64,000 bases of DNA from DASXVX01 sp036504075 (GTDB lineage: Bacteria > Bacillota > Sulfobacillia > Symbiobacteriales > Symbiobacteriaceae). Below the pieces are notes generated by a model, which was not told where the DNA came from, searched no databases, and was given only the letters and a program-made list of their open reading frames with translations. Position numbers and translations under genes: made by a program. The stretch lies in NCBI GenBank assembly GCA_036504075.1, contig DASXVX010000009.1, positions 124,001 through 188,000 of the forward strand. The letters are read 5' to 3'. This document shows, piece by piece, positions 16,141-25,653 of the stretch; the stretch's first letter is position 1, and the number at the start of each line of letters is the position of its first letter.

Positions 16141-16762
16141 ACTCTTCCCGAATGTGCCGCCGGCGCTGCCACCAGCGAATCGCCAGCCAGACCGCCACGA
16201 CCACCAGCGTGACCAGCAGGGCGGAAACCCCGACCCGCATGGCGCTCATGTGGAGGAAGTGGCCGCTGCGCCGCCGGAAGTAGACCACCGCGCCTCGGGA
16301 GAGCCAGGACCAGCCCATGGCCCACAGGAGGTCGTTCAGCACCATGACCAGCAGGAACTTGCCGAACCGCACCCGGGTGATGCCGCAAAGCCACATGTTC
16401 TGAGCGAAGCCCCAGTTGGTCCAGCGGGTCGCCACCACCACTTTCAGCCCGTGCTGACGAAACCACGCGTCCACCTTGAGCCAGAGTTCCTCCCGAATCC
16501 GGAACCACGACATCAGCTTCATGATCACCGGCCGCCCGCCATAGTACCCCAACAGGTAACCGGCGGCATTGCCCACCACCGTGGTCAGCCACATGAGCAG
16601 CACCATTTCCCAGTAGGTGTTCAGCTCATGGGCCATGCGCAGGCCGATGATGCCCAGCGGGATTTCGACCGGCACCGGGGCGCCCAGCCCTTCGAGCATG
16701 AAGATGAGACCGGCGCCGGACAGCCCGAGATGCTTATAGACAAACCACGCCGCCTGTGCCAT
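16139..16762 (-). CDS. DedA-family membrane protein
   Basis: A 207-residue integral membrane protein with about four or five hydrophobic segments. The DedA/SNARE-associated signature is visible: FMLEGLGAPVPVEIPLGIIG, then GNAAGYLLGYYGGR and the VVVATRW segment. The family is linked to phospholipid flipping and membrane homeostasis. ATG at 16762 (MAQAAWFVYKH) follows GAGGAG; the upstream frame extension lacks a ribosome site. The C-terminus is basic (RWWQRRRHIREE). Confidence 0.85.
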   Translation of the reverse strand: MAQAAWFVYKHLGLSGAGLIFMLEGLGAPVPVEIPLGIIGLRMAHELNTYWEMVLLMWLTTVVGNAAGYLLGYYGGRPVIMKLMSWFRIREELWLKVDAWFRQHGLKVVVATRWTNWGFAQNMWLCGITRVRFGKFLLVMVLNDLLWAMGWSWLSRGAVVYFRRRSGHFLHMSAMRVGVSALLVTLVVVAVWLAIRWWQRRRHIREE

Positions 16763-16871
16763 CGCTCTCCTCCGTCTCTCCTCAGGCGCAATAGGCTTTG
16801 CCGAGGGGACAGACCGTCCCCCCGGCAACTGGATTTCTGGACGACAAAGTTCGACAAAGGTTACAAAACTC

Positions 16872-17915
16872 CTACTGAGGGGCGCCCTGCGTTACATGCT
16901 CCGGCGATTTGAGCACTTCCACCCATGTCTGACCCGGCCCGAACGGGACAGATTCGCCGGCGGCCGTAGTGAAAGTGTACGGCTCTTCTTTCGCGGTCTT
17001 CTTCCATTGGATCGGGATGACCTTGCCGTCTCGGTAGAAATACCCCGAGCCGCTTCCCACAATACTGACGTGGTACTCGCCTTCGCCGTCCTGCACTTTC
17101 TGGTCCCAGACGAACTTGGTAAAGAGGACGACCAGGTTGTCGGCCTGGATCCGGGCACCGGTGTCCGTCACGTGGGGGACGCCGGACTGGGACCGCTCAA
17201 ACCGCATGCCGTTCCATGTCCAGATCACGTCCTGGCTCTTCGGTCCCCAGGTGAACGCCACCGCAGTGACCGGCTTGCCACCGGCCGGAGCCGGCCCCTC
17301 GGGGAAGAACGCCAGTGGCTTGAACCCGAACTTGACTTCGTTGGCCCAGTTGACGATGCGGGTCGTGCTGGTGTAGTCGTTGTGCGGGGCCTTCCGGTCG
17401 GTGGTCCGCCAGAACGACCCGCCCGTGCCGGTCATGTCGTCTACGTTAAGCAGGCGCCTGTTGCGGTTCTTGAGTTCCAGCAGCACGTCGTAGTTGCCGC
17501 CGACATGGACATACGGCAAGCCGTAAGCGTAGGCGATGTCATAAAAGCCCATGCGGGCAGACCGCACCGGGCCGACTTTCTCCGCACTCTCCCGGTAGAA
17601 GAGCGCCATGAACCGTGTGATGCCGCCTTCGGCTTCCATCTCATACACGATGTCGGCCTTATCCAGGCCCGACTGCGGCACCGCATCCACATGGTTGTCG
17701 ATCATGACGGCAACGGCGCCCGGCAGTTTGGGTGCAGGCGGCGGCTCCTTCACGGGTGCCGGCGTCGTCGCCGCCGGCGGGGCGGTCACCGGCGCAGTTG
17801 GCGAGGGTTCCGAGGTGGCCTTCTTGCTGCCGCAGCCGGGTAGCAAGGCCGAGGCCAGCACGAGCGCCAGCAGGATGCCCAGCATCCGGCGGCTCACGGT
17901 TGGTTGGAGACTCAC
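16872..17915 (-). CDS. yerB: DUF3048 lipoprotein (YerB-like)
   Basis: A 347-residue lipoprotein. Its signal peptide ends in the lipobox LLPGC (Cys ~28), then a Ser/Thr/Pro-rich linker to ~residue 65. The DUF3048 body follows, with typical AVMIDNHVDAVPQSGLDKAD, GGITRFMALFY, VGPVRSAR and a C-terminal NGKT-like domain (VSIVGSGSGYFYRDGKVIPI). YerB-type proteins are surface lipoproteins of Bacillota with unclear function. The GTG start at 17915 is seven bases after AGGAGG. Confidence 0.9.
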   Translation of the reverse strand: MSLQPTVSRRMLGILLALVLASALLPGCGSKKATSEPSPTAPVTAPPAATTPAPVKEPPPAPKLPGAVAVMIDNHVDAVPQSGLDKADIVYEMEAEGGITRFMALFYRESAEKVGPVRSARMGFYDIAYAYGLPYVHVGGNYDVLLELKNRNRRLLNVDDMTGTGGSFWRTTDRKAPHNDYTSTTRIVNWANEVKFGFKPLAFFPEGPAPAGGKPVTAVAFTWGPKSQDVIWTWNGMRFERSQSGVPHVTDTGARIQADNLVVLFTKFVWDQKVQDGEGEYHVSIVGSGSGYFYRDGKVIPIQWKKTAKEEPYTFTTAAGESVPFGPGQTWVEVLKSPEHVTQGAPQ

Positions 17916-17956
17916 GAATCAACCTCCTCACCTATCGGGTGTCGCGTTTCCCCTGA

Positions 17957-17981
17957 TTTCATTCAAAGATCAGGAATGAAA
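17957..17981. promoter_or_regulatory. inverted repeat upstream of yerB
   Basis: TTTCATTC (17957-17964) and GAATGAAA (17974-17981) form a perfect 8-bp inverted repeat about 45 bases before the yerB-like start, in an AT-richer divergent intergenic region. Possible operator. Confidence 0.35.
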
Positions 17982-18151
17982 CACCTGCAATGTAGTGAAA
18001 AGGAAGGCTGAACCGCCGGAACTTTTTCCACTTCGCTGCAGTCAATATTCAAGTCCGCTCTTTTCAAAATGGTATCATAGTAGACTGGTCGTGGTCGCTA
18101 CCGATAACGCCAGAGGTTGCACGGGACAGTCGGATTAGAGAGAGGGATAGC

Positions 18152-19999
18152 ATGCGCATCTTCATTAAACTGAAACGCTACTGGGTTCCTTACGCCTGGT
18201 GGGGGGCCGGTGGGGTCGTGGCCATGGGCATTCTCACCCTGGCCGGCCTCACCCGCCCCTGGTTGCTTGAGCAGCTGATCGACCGGGTCATCAGCCGGCG
18301 GCACTTCACCGAACTGCCCTACTGGGCGCTGGCGGTCATCGGCGTGGCCCTGTTCCGGTCCGTCTTTAACTTCGGGCGCCAGTATCTCGGCCAGGTCTTC
18401 GGCCAGAACGCCACCTTCGACCTGCGCCAGGGCATGTACGACAAACTCCAGTACCTGCACTTCAAGTTCTACGACAACGCCAAGACCGGCGACTTGATGT
18501 CCCGGGTGACGGCGGACACCGAAGCGTTCCGCATGTTTCTCTCCTTCGGGTTCATTCAGCTCATGGATACGATTTACATGACCGTTTTCAGCTTGCTGGT
18601 TATGCTCTCCATGTCCGTGAAGCTTACCCTGGTGACGCTGGCCGCCATGCCGCTGCTGCTGGTCGTGGTGCTGCGGTTCGAAAAAGTCGTCCACCCGGCG
18701 TTCACAAGAATCCGCGAGGCGCTGTCCGACCTGACCGCCGCCACCCAGGAAAACCTGAACGGCATGCGGACGGTCAAGTCGTTCGCCCGGGAGCGGTTCG
18801 AAATCGGCAAGTTCGCCGACCGGAACCGGGCTTACGTGCAGACGAATCTGGACGCGGCCGGCCTGTGGGCGTCGTTCTTCCCTCTGATCGAACTGCTTTC
18901 CAACCTCGCCATTACGCTGCTGCTCTGGTACGGCGGCACGCTGGTCCTGCGGGGCGAGCTTACGCTGGGCCGGCTGGTCGCCTTCTTCAGCCTCATCTGG
19001 TATTGGATCTGGCCACTGCGGGAAGTCGGCTACCAGATCAATACCCTGATTCAGGCCACCGCCTCCGGCGAGCGGCTGGACGAGTTGCTGTCGACCGATA
19101 TCGCGATCAAGGACGGACCGGACGCCGTCGCCGTGCCGGCCATGGCGGGTCACGTTCACTTTGAAAACGTTTTTTTCCGCTACGATTCGCCGCGCCCCGG
19201 CACCAACGAGCGCCTCGACCACCATGCCTTGGCCGGCATCGATCTTGACGTGCCCGCCGGTTCCGTGGTTGCGCTGCTGGGCACCACCGGCTCCGGCAAG
19301 TCCTCGCTGGTCAGCCTGATTCCCCGGTTCTACGATGTGACCCAGGGCCGGGTGACGATCGACGGTATCGATGTCCGGCACATCCGCCTGCAGGATCTCC
19401 GCCGGCACATCGGCATCGTGCTGCAGGAGACGTTTCTGTGGTCTGCCACCATTCGGGAGAACATCGCCTACGGGCGCCGGGACGCCGCCCTGGAAGAGGT
19501 CATTGCCGCGGCCAAACTGGCCCAGGCCCACGACTTTATCATGGAGACGCCGCTGGGTTATGAGACCGTGGTCGGCGAGCGGGGCCTCGGCCTCTCCGGC
19601 GGGCAAAAGCAGCGGATCGCCATCGCCCGGGCCATTTTGAACAATCCGCGGGTGCTCATTCTGGACGACGCCACCGCCTCGGTCGACATGGAGACGGAGC
19701 ATGAGATTCAGGTGGGCCTGGTCCACCTGATGCAGGGGCGGACGACGTTCGTGATCGCCCACCGGCTCTCCAGCCTCAAGCACGCCGACCAGATCATCGT
19801 CCTGGAGGCCGGCCGGATGGTCGAGCGGGGCACCCACGAGCAGTTGCTGGCTGCCGGCGGCGTCTACCGGTCGATCTACGACATTCAGTTCCGAGACCGA
19901 CAGCAGGAGGTCACCCGCACCGATGAGTCCGGCGGTGGTTTTGCCGACGCGGCCGCCGCAGCCGACACGGCCGCCGCACTGGAAAGGGGAGATCGCTGA
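18152..19999 (+). CDS. ABC exporter half-transporter, degenerate-site subunit (BmrC/YheI-like)
   Basis: A 615-residue ABC exporter with a six-helix transmembrane domain (~1-320) fused to an ATPase. Walker A is GTTGSGKSS, the signature LSGGQKQR, and Walker B LILDDATASVD. The catalytic Glu after Walker B is Asp here, as in the degenerate subunit of heterodimeric multidrug exporters. Its stop overlaps the start of the second subunit (TGATG), so the two are coupled and probably form a heterodimer like BmrC/BmrD. Substrate unknown; drugs, lipids or peptides are possible. Confidence 0.88.
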   Translation: MRIFIKLKRYWVPYAWWGAGGVVAMGILTLAGLTRPWLLEQLIDRVISRRHFTELPYWALAVIGVALFRSVFNFGRQYLGQVFGQNATFDLRQGMYDKLQYLHFKFYDNAKTGDLMSRVTADTEAFRMFLSFGFIQLMDTIYMTVFSLLVMLSMSVKLTLVTLAAMPLLLVVVLRFEKVVHPAFTRIREALSDLTAATQENLNGMRTVKSFARERFEIGKFADRNRAYVQTNLDAAGLWASFFPLIELLSNLAITLLLWYGGTLVLRGELTLGRLVAFFSLIWYWIWPLREVGYQINTLIQATASGERLDELLSTDIAIKDGPDAVAVPAMAGHVHFENVFFRYDSPRPGTNERLDHHALAGIDLDVPAGSVVALLGTTGSGKSSLVSLIPRFYDVTQGRVTIDGIDVRHIRLQDLRRHIGIVLQETFLWSATIRENIAYGRRDAALEEVIAAAKLAQAHDFIMETPLGYETVVGERGLGLSGGQKQRIAIARAILNNPRVLILDDATASVDMETEHEIQVGLVHLMQGRTTFVIAHRLSSLKHADQIIVLEAGRMVERGTHEQLLAAGGVYRSIYDIQFRDRQQEVTRTDESGGGFADAAAAADTAAALERGDR

Positions 20000-21897
20000 T
20001 GGGTTCGGGAGTCTTCAAGACCGCCCGGGAGTTGCACCACCGGCGCAAGCCCCAGGCCGGCAATAACGCCGAGCGCTTCTACTACAAGGAAGAAGTGGTT
20101 TTCGAGAAACCATTCGACTGGCGGCAGGCCAGGCGGCTGGGCGCGTTCATCCTGCCCTACAGCAGACTCCTGATCGGCGCCCTGCTCATGATGAGCCTTG
20201 CCACCGTGACCCGCCTTGCCATTCCATTCCTGATCGCCCAGGCCATCGACACGACGCTGTCCGGCGACCTGAAGGCCACCTTCTGGACCGCCTGGCTCAT
20301 GAAGTACCCGGCGGCCACCCGGCTCAACCTGTTGGTGGCGATCATGGCCGGCGTGCACCTGGTCAACTGGCTCGCCAACTACCTGCGGATCAAGCTGACC
20401 AACACCGTGGGCCAAAACGCCCTCTACGACTTGCGACAGAAGCTCTTCAGCCACATTCAGACCCTGTCGCTGAAGTTCTTCGACAGCCGCCCGGCGGGCG
20501 CCATTCTGGTCCGGGTAACCAACGACGTGAACTCTCTGCAGGATCTCTTCACCAGTGGCATCGTCTCCATGCTGCAGGATTTCCTGACCCTGGTGGGCAT
20601 CGTGGTGATCATGTTCTCCATGCACGTGACGCTGGCGTCGGTCTGCTTCGTCTTCCTGCCGTTCGTGCTCCTGATCACCACCCGGCTGCGCAGCCGTATC
20701 CGGCACGGCTGGCAACTGGTCCGCGTCAAGCAGGCCCGCATGACCGCCCACATTGCCGAAGCGCTCCAGGGCATCCGGGTGACGGGTTCGTTCCACCAGG
20801 AAGAGGAGAACAAGGAGTTCTTCCAGGACATGAACGCCGACAACCGCTGGAACTGGCTGAACGTCCAGCGGTTTCAGGCCTGGTTTCACCCGATTATCGA
20901 GATCATGGGCGCCATTGGCACCATGGTGGTCTACTGGTACGGCACCAACCTGTTGCGGGGCGGCAGCATGACCGTCGGCCAACTGGTGGCTTTCGCCACG
21001 TACATCGGACAGTTCTGGGAGCCGATCAACCGGCTCACCCAGCAGTACGGCAATATTCTGGTGGCCATGGCCTCCAGCGAACGGATCTGCGAATACCTGG
21101 ACACCGTGCCCACCGTGGTCGAGGAGGAGCAGGCCAAAACCCTGCCCATAATCCAGGGACGGGTGGAGTTCGAAGACGTGGTTTTCGCCTACGAGGAAGG
21201 GCGCCGGGCTCTGGGCGGAGTCAGCCTGACCATTGCGCCCGGCGAGACGGTGGCCCTGGTAGGCCAGACCGGCGCCGGCAAGACCTCCATCATTAACATG
21301 CTCAGCCGCTTTTATGATGTCCAGGGCGGCGCCATCAAGATCGACGGCCACGACATCCGGTCCGTTTCGCTCGAATCGCTCCGGAGCCAGATCGCGATTG
21401 TCCTGCAGGATACGTTCATCTTCAGCGGTACGATTATGGACAACATCCGCTTCGGCCGTCTGGGCGCCACCGACGACCAGGTAATCACCGCCGCCCGGGC
21501 GGTCCGGGCTCACGATTTCATCATGCGGATGCCGGAAGGCTACCAGACCGAGGTGAAGGAACGGGGTTCCCGGCTCTCCATGGGCGAACGGCAACTGATC
21601 TCGTTTGCCCGGGCGTTGTTGGCGGAGCCACGGATCCTGGTACTGGACGAGGCCACGGCCTCGATCGACACCCGGACGGAACTACTGATCCAGGAAGCGC
21701 TGGCCGAACTGCTGAAAGGCCGGACGTCGTTCGTGATCGCGCACCGGCTGTCCACCATTCGGGGCGCCGGCAAAATCGTCGTGCTGGATCACGGCCGCGT
21801 CGTGGAGATGGGCAACCACGATTCGCTCATGCAGCAGCGGGGCGTTTACCACGGGCTGATTCAGGCCCAGTTCAAGTTCTTTTCGAGTGCCATGTGA
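19999..21897 (+). CDS. ABC exporter half-transporter, partner subunit (BmrD/YheH-like)
   Basis: A 632-residue partner of the previous gene. The N-terminal ~40 residues extend before the first helix. Walker A is GQTGAGKTS and Walker B has the normal Glu (VLDEATASID), but the signature is non-canonical, LSMGERQL. In the heterodimer one site would therefore combine Asp Walker B with the altered signature (degenerate) while the other is complete. This is the known arrangement of asymmetric exporters. The gene starts by overlap with its neighbour. Confidence 0.88.
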   Translation: MGSGVFKTARELHHRRKPQAGNNAERFYYKEEVVFEKPFDWRQARRLGAFILPYSRLLIGALLMMSLATVTRLAIPFLIAQAIDTTLSGDLKATFWTAWLMKYPAATRLNLLVAIMAGVHLVNWLANYLRIKLTNTVGQNALYDLRQKLFSHIQTLSLKFFDSRPAGAILVRVTNDVNSLQDLFTSGIVSMLQDFLTLVGIVVIMFSMHVTLASVCFVFLPFVLLITTRLRSRIRHGWQLVRVKQARMTAHIAEALQGIRVTGSFHQEEENKEFFQDMNADNRWNWLNVQRFQAWFHPIIEIMGAIGTMVVYWYGTNLLRGGSMTVGQLVAFATYIGQFWEPINRLTQQYGNILVAMASSERICEYLDTVPTVVEEEQAKTLPIIQGRVEFEDVVFAYEEGRRALGGVSLTIAPGETVALVGQTGAGKTSIINMLSRFYDVQGGAIKIDGHDIRSVSLESLRSQIAIVLQDTFIFSGTIMDNIRFGRLGATDDQVITAARAVRAHDFIMRMPEGYQTEVKERGSRLSMGERQLISFARALLAEPRILVLDEATASIDTRTELLIQEALAELLKGRTSFVIAHRLSTIRGAGKIVVLDHGRVVEMGNHDSLMQQRGVYHGLIQAQFKFFSSAM

Positions 21898-21981
21898 GTA
21901 TCGATTCCCGCTTTGCAGGAGACCGGCTATTCGGGCGAGAATCTCGTCTGAAAGTTGCCCTGCAAGAACTGGGGGATAGCC

Positions 21982-23463
21982 GTGAGCATCTGGCGACAAG
22001 TGCGGCAGCGACCGCCCGTTACGCAGCTTAAGGACGCCCACGGGCGCCTTCTCTTCATCCCCGGGGTTTTGGTCGGCGCCGGGATCTACGCCGTTGTGGT
22101 TATCCTGTACGTGACGAACAGCGACATCATTTGGGAGCAACACGTCGACCTGATGTACTCGGGTCTGCGGATCATTCTGGGTACAGCCGCCCCGCTGGTT
22201 CTGGCCGGCGTCTGGTGGTACTCGCCGCCCTCCCGCCGGGTGCTCCGGGTTTTCGACTGGATCGGGGCGGGCCTGCTGGCGATCTCTTTCGCCTGGCTAC
22301 TCGCGAGCCTGGGCCACCTGATCAGGTCCGATTCCCTTGGCCTCGGCGGTACGTTGCTGATCCCACTGGGCTGGGCGATTTGGAGCGCGGCCGGCGTCGG
22401 CCTCATGATTGCGGGCATCGCCAGCCTGTCCGGCGAACTGCTGTCTGAGCAACTGGAACGCCGGCGGCTGCAAGCGCTCATGGACTTCACGCGCCTGATT
22501 ACCCGGCTGGACTACCAGACGGTGCTCGACGAGACGGTCCGGCACATGCACGATGTCCTGCATGCCGAAGCCTGCGTGCTGTACCTCTGGGATCAGATCG
22601 AGCAGTCACTCGTACCGTCGGCGGCGGTGCACGTCTCCCGGGTCTACCCGGAGGAATACGTCCGCCGGGTGCTCGCCCTCCGGTATCCCAAAGGCTACGG
22701 TATCACCGGCTGGGTTTTCGCCACCGGCGAACCGTGTATGGTAGGCGATATTCACGCCGATTCCCGGTCACAGCCCGTGCCCGGGTTTGAGGATCTCGAT
22801 CAGGCCTGTCTGGTGGTGCCGATTCAGGTGGAAGGCCGGCGGCTGGGCGTGGTCCGGATGACGCGGCATACGCACGAGCCGTTTACCCGGGACGACCTCG
22901 ACCTGGCCAGCAGTTTCGCCAACCAGGCGGCCCTCGTCATTGAGAAAGCCCGAGTCATGAAAGAACTGTCCGACCTGACGATTACCGACAGCCTGACCGG
23001 CCTCTACAACGCCCGCCACTTCGAGCAGGTGCTGACCGCCGAACTGGCCCGGGCCGCCCGGGACGACCGACCGCTGGCGCTGCTCATGGTCGATTCCGAC
23101 GCGCTCAAGCGGATGAACGATCAGTTTGGCCACCAGAAAGGGAACGACTACCTGCAGGGCATCGCCCGGGTCATCCGGGAGGCGATTCGGGTATCCGACT
23201 ACGCCTTCCGTTACGCCGGGGACGAATTCCTGGTACTGCTGCCCGGCGCCGGGGTAGAGGAAGCCGGCGCGGTCGGTGAGCGCATCCGCCGGGTGGTGGA
23301 GGAACGGGAGTCGCTGCCCGGCATTGCCGGGACGGTCAGCGTGGGGGTTGCGGTGCTGCCGGTTCACGCTCGCGACGGCGAAGGGTTGCTGGCAGCGGCC
23401 GACGGGGCCATGTACGAGTCCAAGCGCCTGGGCAAGAACCGGGTGACGGCCGCCCGGGCCTGA
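21982..23463 (+). CDS. membrane GAF-GGDEF protein (diguanylate cyclase)
   Basis: A 493-residue protein. Four hydrophobic segments lie in the first ~150 residues. A short helix and a GAF domain follow (~170-315; GYGITGWVFATGEPCMVGDI), then a GGDEF domain (~320-490). The active-site loop reads YAGDEF (~411-416) in place of GGDEF, a variant compatible with cyclase activity. DSLTGLYNARHFEQVL and MVDSDALKRMNDQFGHQKGN are present. The RxxD inhibitory site is not obvious. It would make cyclic di-GMP in response to a GAF ligand. GTG at 21982 follows GGGGGATAG. Confidence 0.88.
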   Translation: MSIWRQVRQRPPVTQLKDAHGRLLFIPGVLVGAGIYAVVVILYVTNSDIIWEQHVDLMYSGLRIILGTAAPLVLAGVWWYSPPSRRVLRVFDWIGAGLLAISFAWLLASLGHLIRSDSLGLGGTLLIPLGWAIWSAAGVGLMIAGIASLSGELLSEQLERRRLQALMDFTRLITRLDYQTVLDETVRHMHDVLHAEACVLYLWDQIEQSLVPSAAVHVSRVYPEEYVRRVLALRYPKGYGITGWVFATGEPCMVGDIHADSRSQPVPGFEDLDQACLVVPIQVEGRRLGVVRMTRHTHEPFTRDDLDLASSFANQAALVIEKARVMKELSDLTITDSLTGLYNARHFEQVLTAELARAARDDRPLALLMVDSDALKRMNDQFGHQKGNDYLQGIARVIREAIRVSDYAFRYAGDEFLVLLPGAGVEEAGAVGERIRRVVEERESLPGIAGTVSVGVAVLPVHARDGEGLLAAADGAMYESKRLGKNRVTAARA

Positions 23464-23486
23464 AACTTGATTGAGGTGACCACACG

Positions 23487-24140
23487 ATGCAGTTCGAGGA
23501 CCTGTCGCTCCTGGTTCGGACCAGGCGCTCCATCCGGAGTTACCGCACCGATGATGTTCCCGACGACATGCTGCTGAAGGCCATCGACCTGGCTACCTGG
23601 GCGCCCAACGGCGGCAACTTCCAGCCCTGGCAGTTCTGGGTGATCAAAAACCGGGACGTGATCGAACGCATGGCCGGCGCCATGGATGCGCGCAGTCGGG
23701 CCATGGCCGCCTGGCCGGAGGCGGAGCCCTATCGGGAGCACGCGGACCGCTGGGTGCGGGTCGGCGCGTTTTTTCGAGGCGCGCCGGCCTGCATCGCGGT
23801 GATGGTGGGCGGCTACCAATCCGTCGCCGATAAGCTGCTGGCGGCCCGGAGCACAGACGACCCGGTCGCCCGGGAGATGGCCGAATGGCGCCAGTTCGGC
23901 GCCTCCCGTATCCAGACCATCGGTGGCGCGGTCATGACGCTCCTGCTGGCGCTGCACCAGCAAGGGTTGGGGGCGTGCTGGATGGCCGGCCCGCAGCAGG
24001 CCAAGCGTGATATCGAAGAGATCCTGGGGGTCTCGAAAGAGTTCGACTTTGTGGCCCTGGTGCCGGTGGGCTGGCCCGCCGAGGAGAAGTCCGGCGCGCC
24101 GCGCAAGCCCCTGGATGAGGTGGTCAGGTTCGTTCGTTAG
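23487..24140 (+). CDS. nitroreductase-family FMN oxidoreductase
   Basis: A 217-residue protein of the nitroreductase fold. The N-terminal FMN site RTRRSIRSYRTDDVPDDML and the APNGGNFQPWQFWVI segment are clear. The C-terminal GLGACWMAGPQQAKRDIEEI and VALVPVGWPAE complete the FMN pocket. Members reduce nitro compounds, quinones or flavins with NAD(P)H. ATG at 23487 lies 24 bases after the GGDEF stop, with GAGGTG upstream. Substrate unknown. Confidence 0.9.
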   Translation: MQFEDLSLLVRTRRSIRSYRTDDVPDDMLLKAIDLATWAPNGGNFQPWQFWVIKNRDVIERMAGAMDARSRAMAAWPEAEPYREHADRWVRVGAFFRGAPACIAVMVGGYQSVADKLLAARSTDDPVAREMAEWRQFGASRIQTIGGAVMTLLLALHQQGLGACWMAGPQQAKRDIEEILGVSKEFDFVALVPVGWPAEEKSGAPRKPLDEVVRFVR

Positions 24141-24154
24141 CTTTGGATAAGGAA

Positions 24155-24184
24155 ACGCCCGCCGGGGAGAATTCCGGCGGGCGT
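24155..24184 (+). terminator. intrinsic terminator after the nitroreductase gene
   Basis: An 11-bp perfect stem (ACGCCCGCCGG with CCGGCGGGCGT) followed by ACTTTGTTTG. It ends just before the insertion sequence. Confidence 0.7.
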
Positions 24185-24220
24185 ACTTTGTTTGAGCCGG
24201 CGCTCTTGGCCTTTTATTTT

Positions 24221-25375
24221 GGCTCTGTTCGTGAGAACGGGTGCTCCGGAGGCGGCTAAGCCGCCGGGCGCTCGCCAAAGGCTGAGCAGGCGGTCACCAA
24301 CATCTGCCGGGCAGCCGGTACTTGACTCATCTTCCGGGCCTGGTCCAGAAAGATGAACCATGTGGTGTAGTTGAGCAGGTACTTGGTGGCCACACCCCGC
24401 AGACCGACGTTGTGCCAGTCCCTGAACCGCTTGTGCCAGTTGTTGACGTTGTTCAGGTGGTAAAGAGAGCCTTTCAGACGCTTCTTGCCATCTACCGGGA
24501 CGTGCTGAATCTCCGCCTCTTGGCAGTATCGCCGGTAAGGCTGTGCCCCATCGGTGCAGAGAATTGCCTCTTTGTGGACCATTTGGGTGAGGACCTGGTG
24601 GACGGCGATGGCGCTGGGCATGCCCATGCCGCTAATTTCAGCGAGAGACTGCTGGTGCCGATCCTGGGACACGACGAGGCAAACCTGTTCCTTGCTCAGT
24701 CCCCGCTTGGTGGCTACGCCGCCCCGCCGCCGTGACTTGCGGCCAGTTTCCCCTACACGCCTGCTGCCCTTCATCGAGTGCAGGAGGTACATCTCATCGG
24801 TCTCCACGATGCCGGTCAGGGTCGGCTTCTCCTGCTCCCGGTGGGCATCCAGCAGCTTGTGCCGCCAGGCAAAGGCCGTGGCGACGTGGACATCAAGGGC
24901 CTGAGCGGTCTTACGAACCGACTTCCCCTCCACCATGCAACGGGCCATCTGGCCCCACAGTTCCTGCTTTTTGCTGTACGCCAGCGCAGTGCCGGTCAGG
25001 TCGTTGAACCTCCGCCCGCACCCGTGGCACAGGTAACGCTGCTTTATGAGGCCATTCTTGTCCTTGGTTGTGCCGTTTCGTTTGACCGCCATGGATTGGC
25101 ACCGGGGGCACTCAGGCCTCCGGCAAAGCGGGCTTCCCGCACCTCAGAGAGCGTACTGGACCCAGTCGCCAGCCGCTCAGTCTGCTCGATCCAGGGCATC
25201 AAGACCTGAAGGATAGCTACCTGTTGAGCGGGGCGCAGCTCCCTAACCCGGGTCATGAACGAACCGGCAAGCTCCATCGACACTGGTCAACACCTCGGCG
25301 ACGTTTCTCCGGCTGCCTGCGCAGCCTGTCCCTTGGTTAGTCGCCGTAAGAGCACCCTTTTCCTCGAACAGAGCC
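24221..25375 (-). mobile_element. IS1595-family insertion sequence
   Basis: A 1155-bp element with terminal inverted repeats beginning GGCTCTGTTCG at both ends (left from 24221; right arm reads inward from 25375). Similarity continues about 39 bases in. It is flanked by an 8-bp direct repeat, TTTATTTT (24213-24220 and 25376-25383), the target duplication length known for IS1595. The single transposase is on the minus strand and is frameshifted. Confidence 0.9.
24256..25283 (-). pseudogene. IS1595-family transposase, frameshifted
   Basis: Two overlapping frames make one transposase. The N-terminal part (from 25283, MSMELAGSFMTRV ... EVREARFAGG) must shift by -1 near 25111-25120 to reach ECPRCQS and then MAVKRNGTTKDKNGL. 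Only the joined product has the full N-terminal zinc finger (CPRC ... CHGC). The DDE catalytic region is complete: GIVETDEMYLLHSMKG, LCTDGAQPYRRYC, and a C-terminal NNVNNWHKRFRDWHNVG. A single lost base in a GGCC(C)TGAG run explains the break. Programmed shifting is less likely because no slippery heptamer is seen. Confidence 0.8.
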
Positions 25376-25384
25376 TTTATTTTA

Positions 25385-25567
25385 GCCGCAGATGACGCAG
25401 ATGACGCAGATCTCCGGAAAAACGCGGATAGGCCGGGTAGAGCGTCGGCGATATACAAATAATCAATATTTATTGTCGGAAATGCGCTCCAGACAACTAC
25501 GGAATAGAATCCACCCCACCCATCCGGGCGTTTGTATTAGATCTGCGAAATCTGCGTCATCTGCGGC
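25385..25567. repeat. 183-bp inverted-repeat (MITE-like) element
   Basis: 29-bp arms (25385-25413 and 25539-25567) are perfectly inverted except for two adjacent bases. Each begins GCCGCAGATGACGCAGAT, a sequence built of short GCAGATGAC-type repeats. The interior is AT-rich with no frame. It is non-coding and resembles a miniature element or a foldback repeat. The insertion sequence landed right at its left edge. Confidence 0.7.
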
Positions 25568-25653
25568 CATAAACTCTCCCCGGAATACTAACGAAGGTAC
25601 CTGTCACCCTTTGGACAGCCGGGGAACACAATGTTACCAGCCCCCGCGAACGG

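Noticed and set aside
18098..21594. Long minus-strand frames opposite the two ABC exporter genes
   Set aside because: They mirror the real ABC genes and have His/Gln/Gly-rich, motif-free translations.
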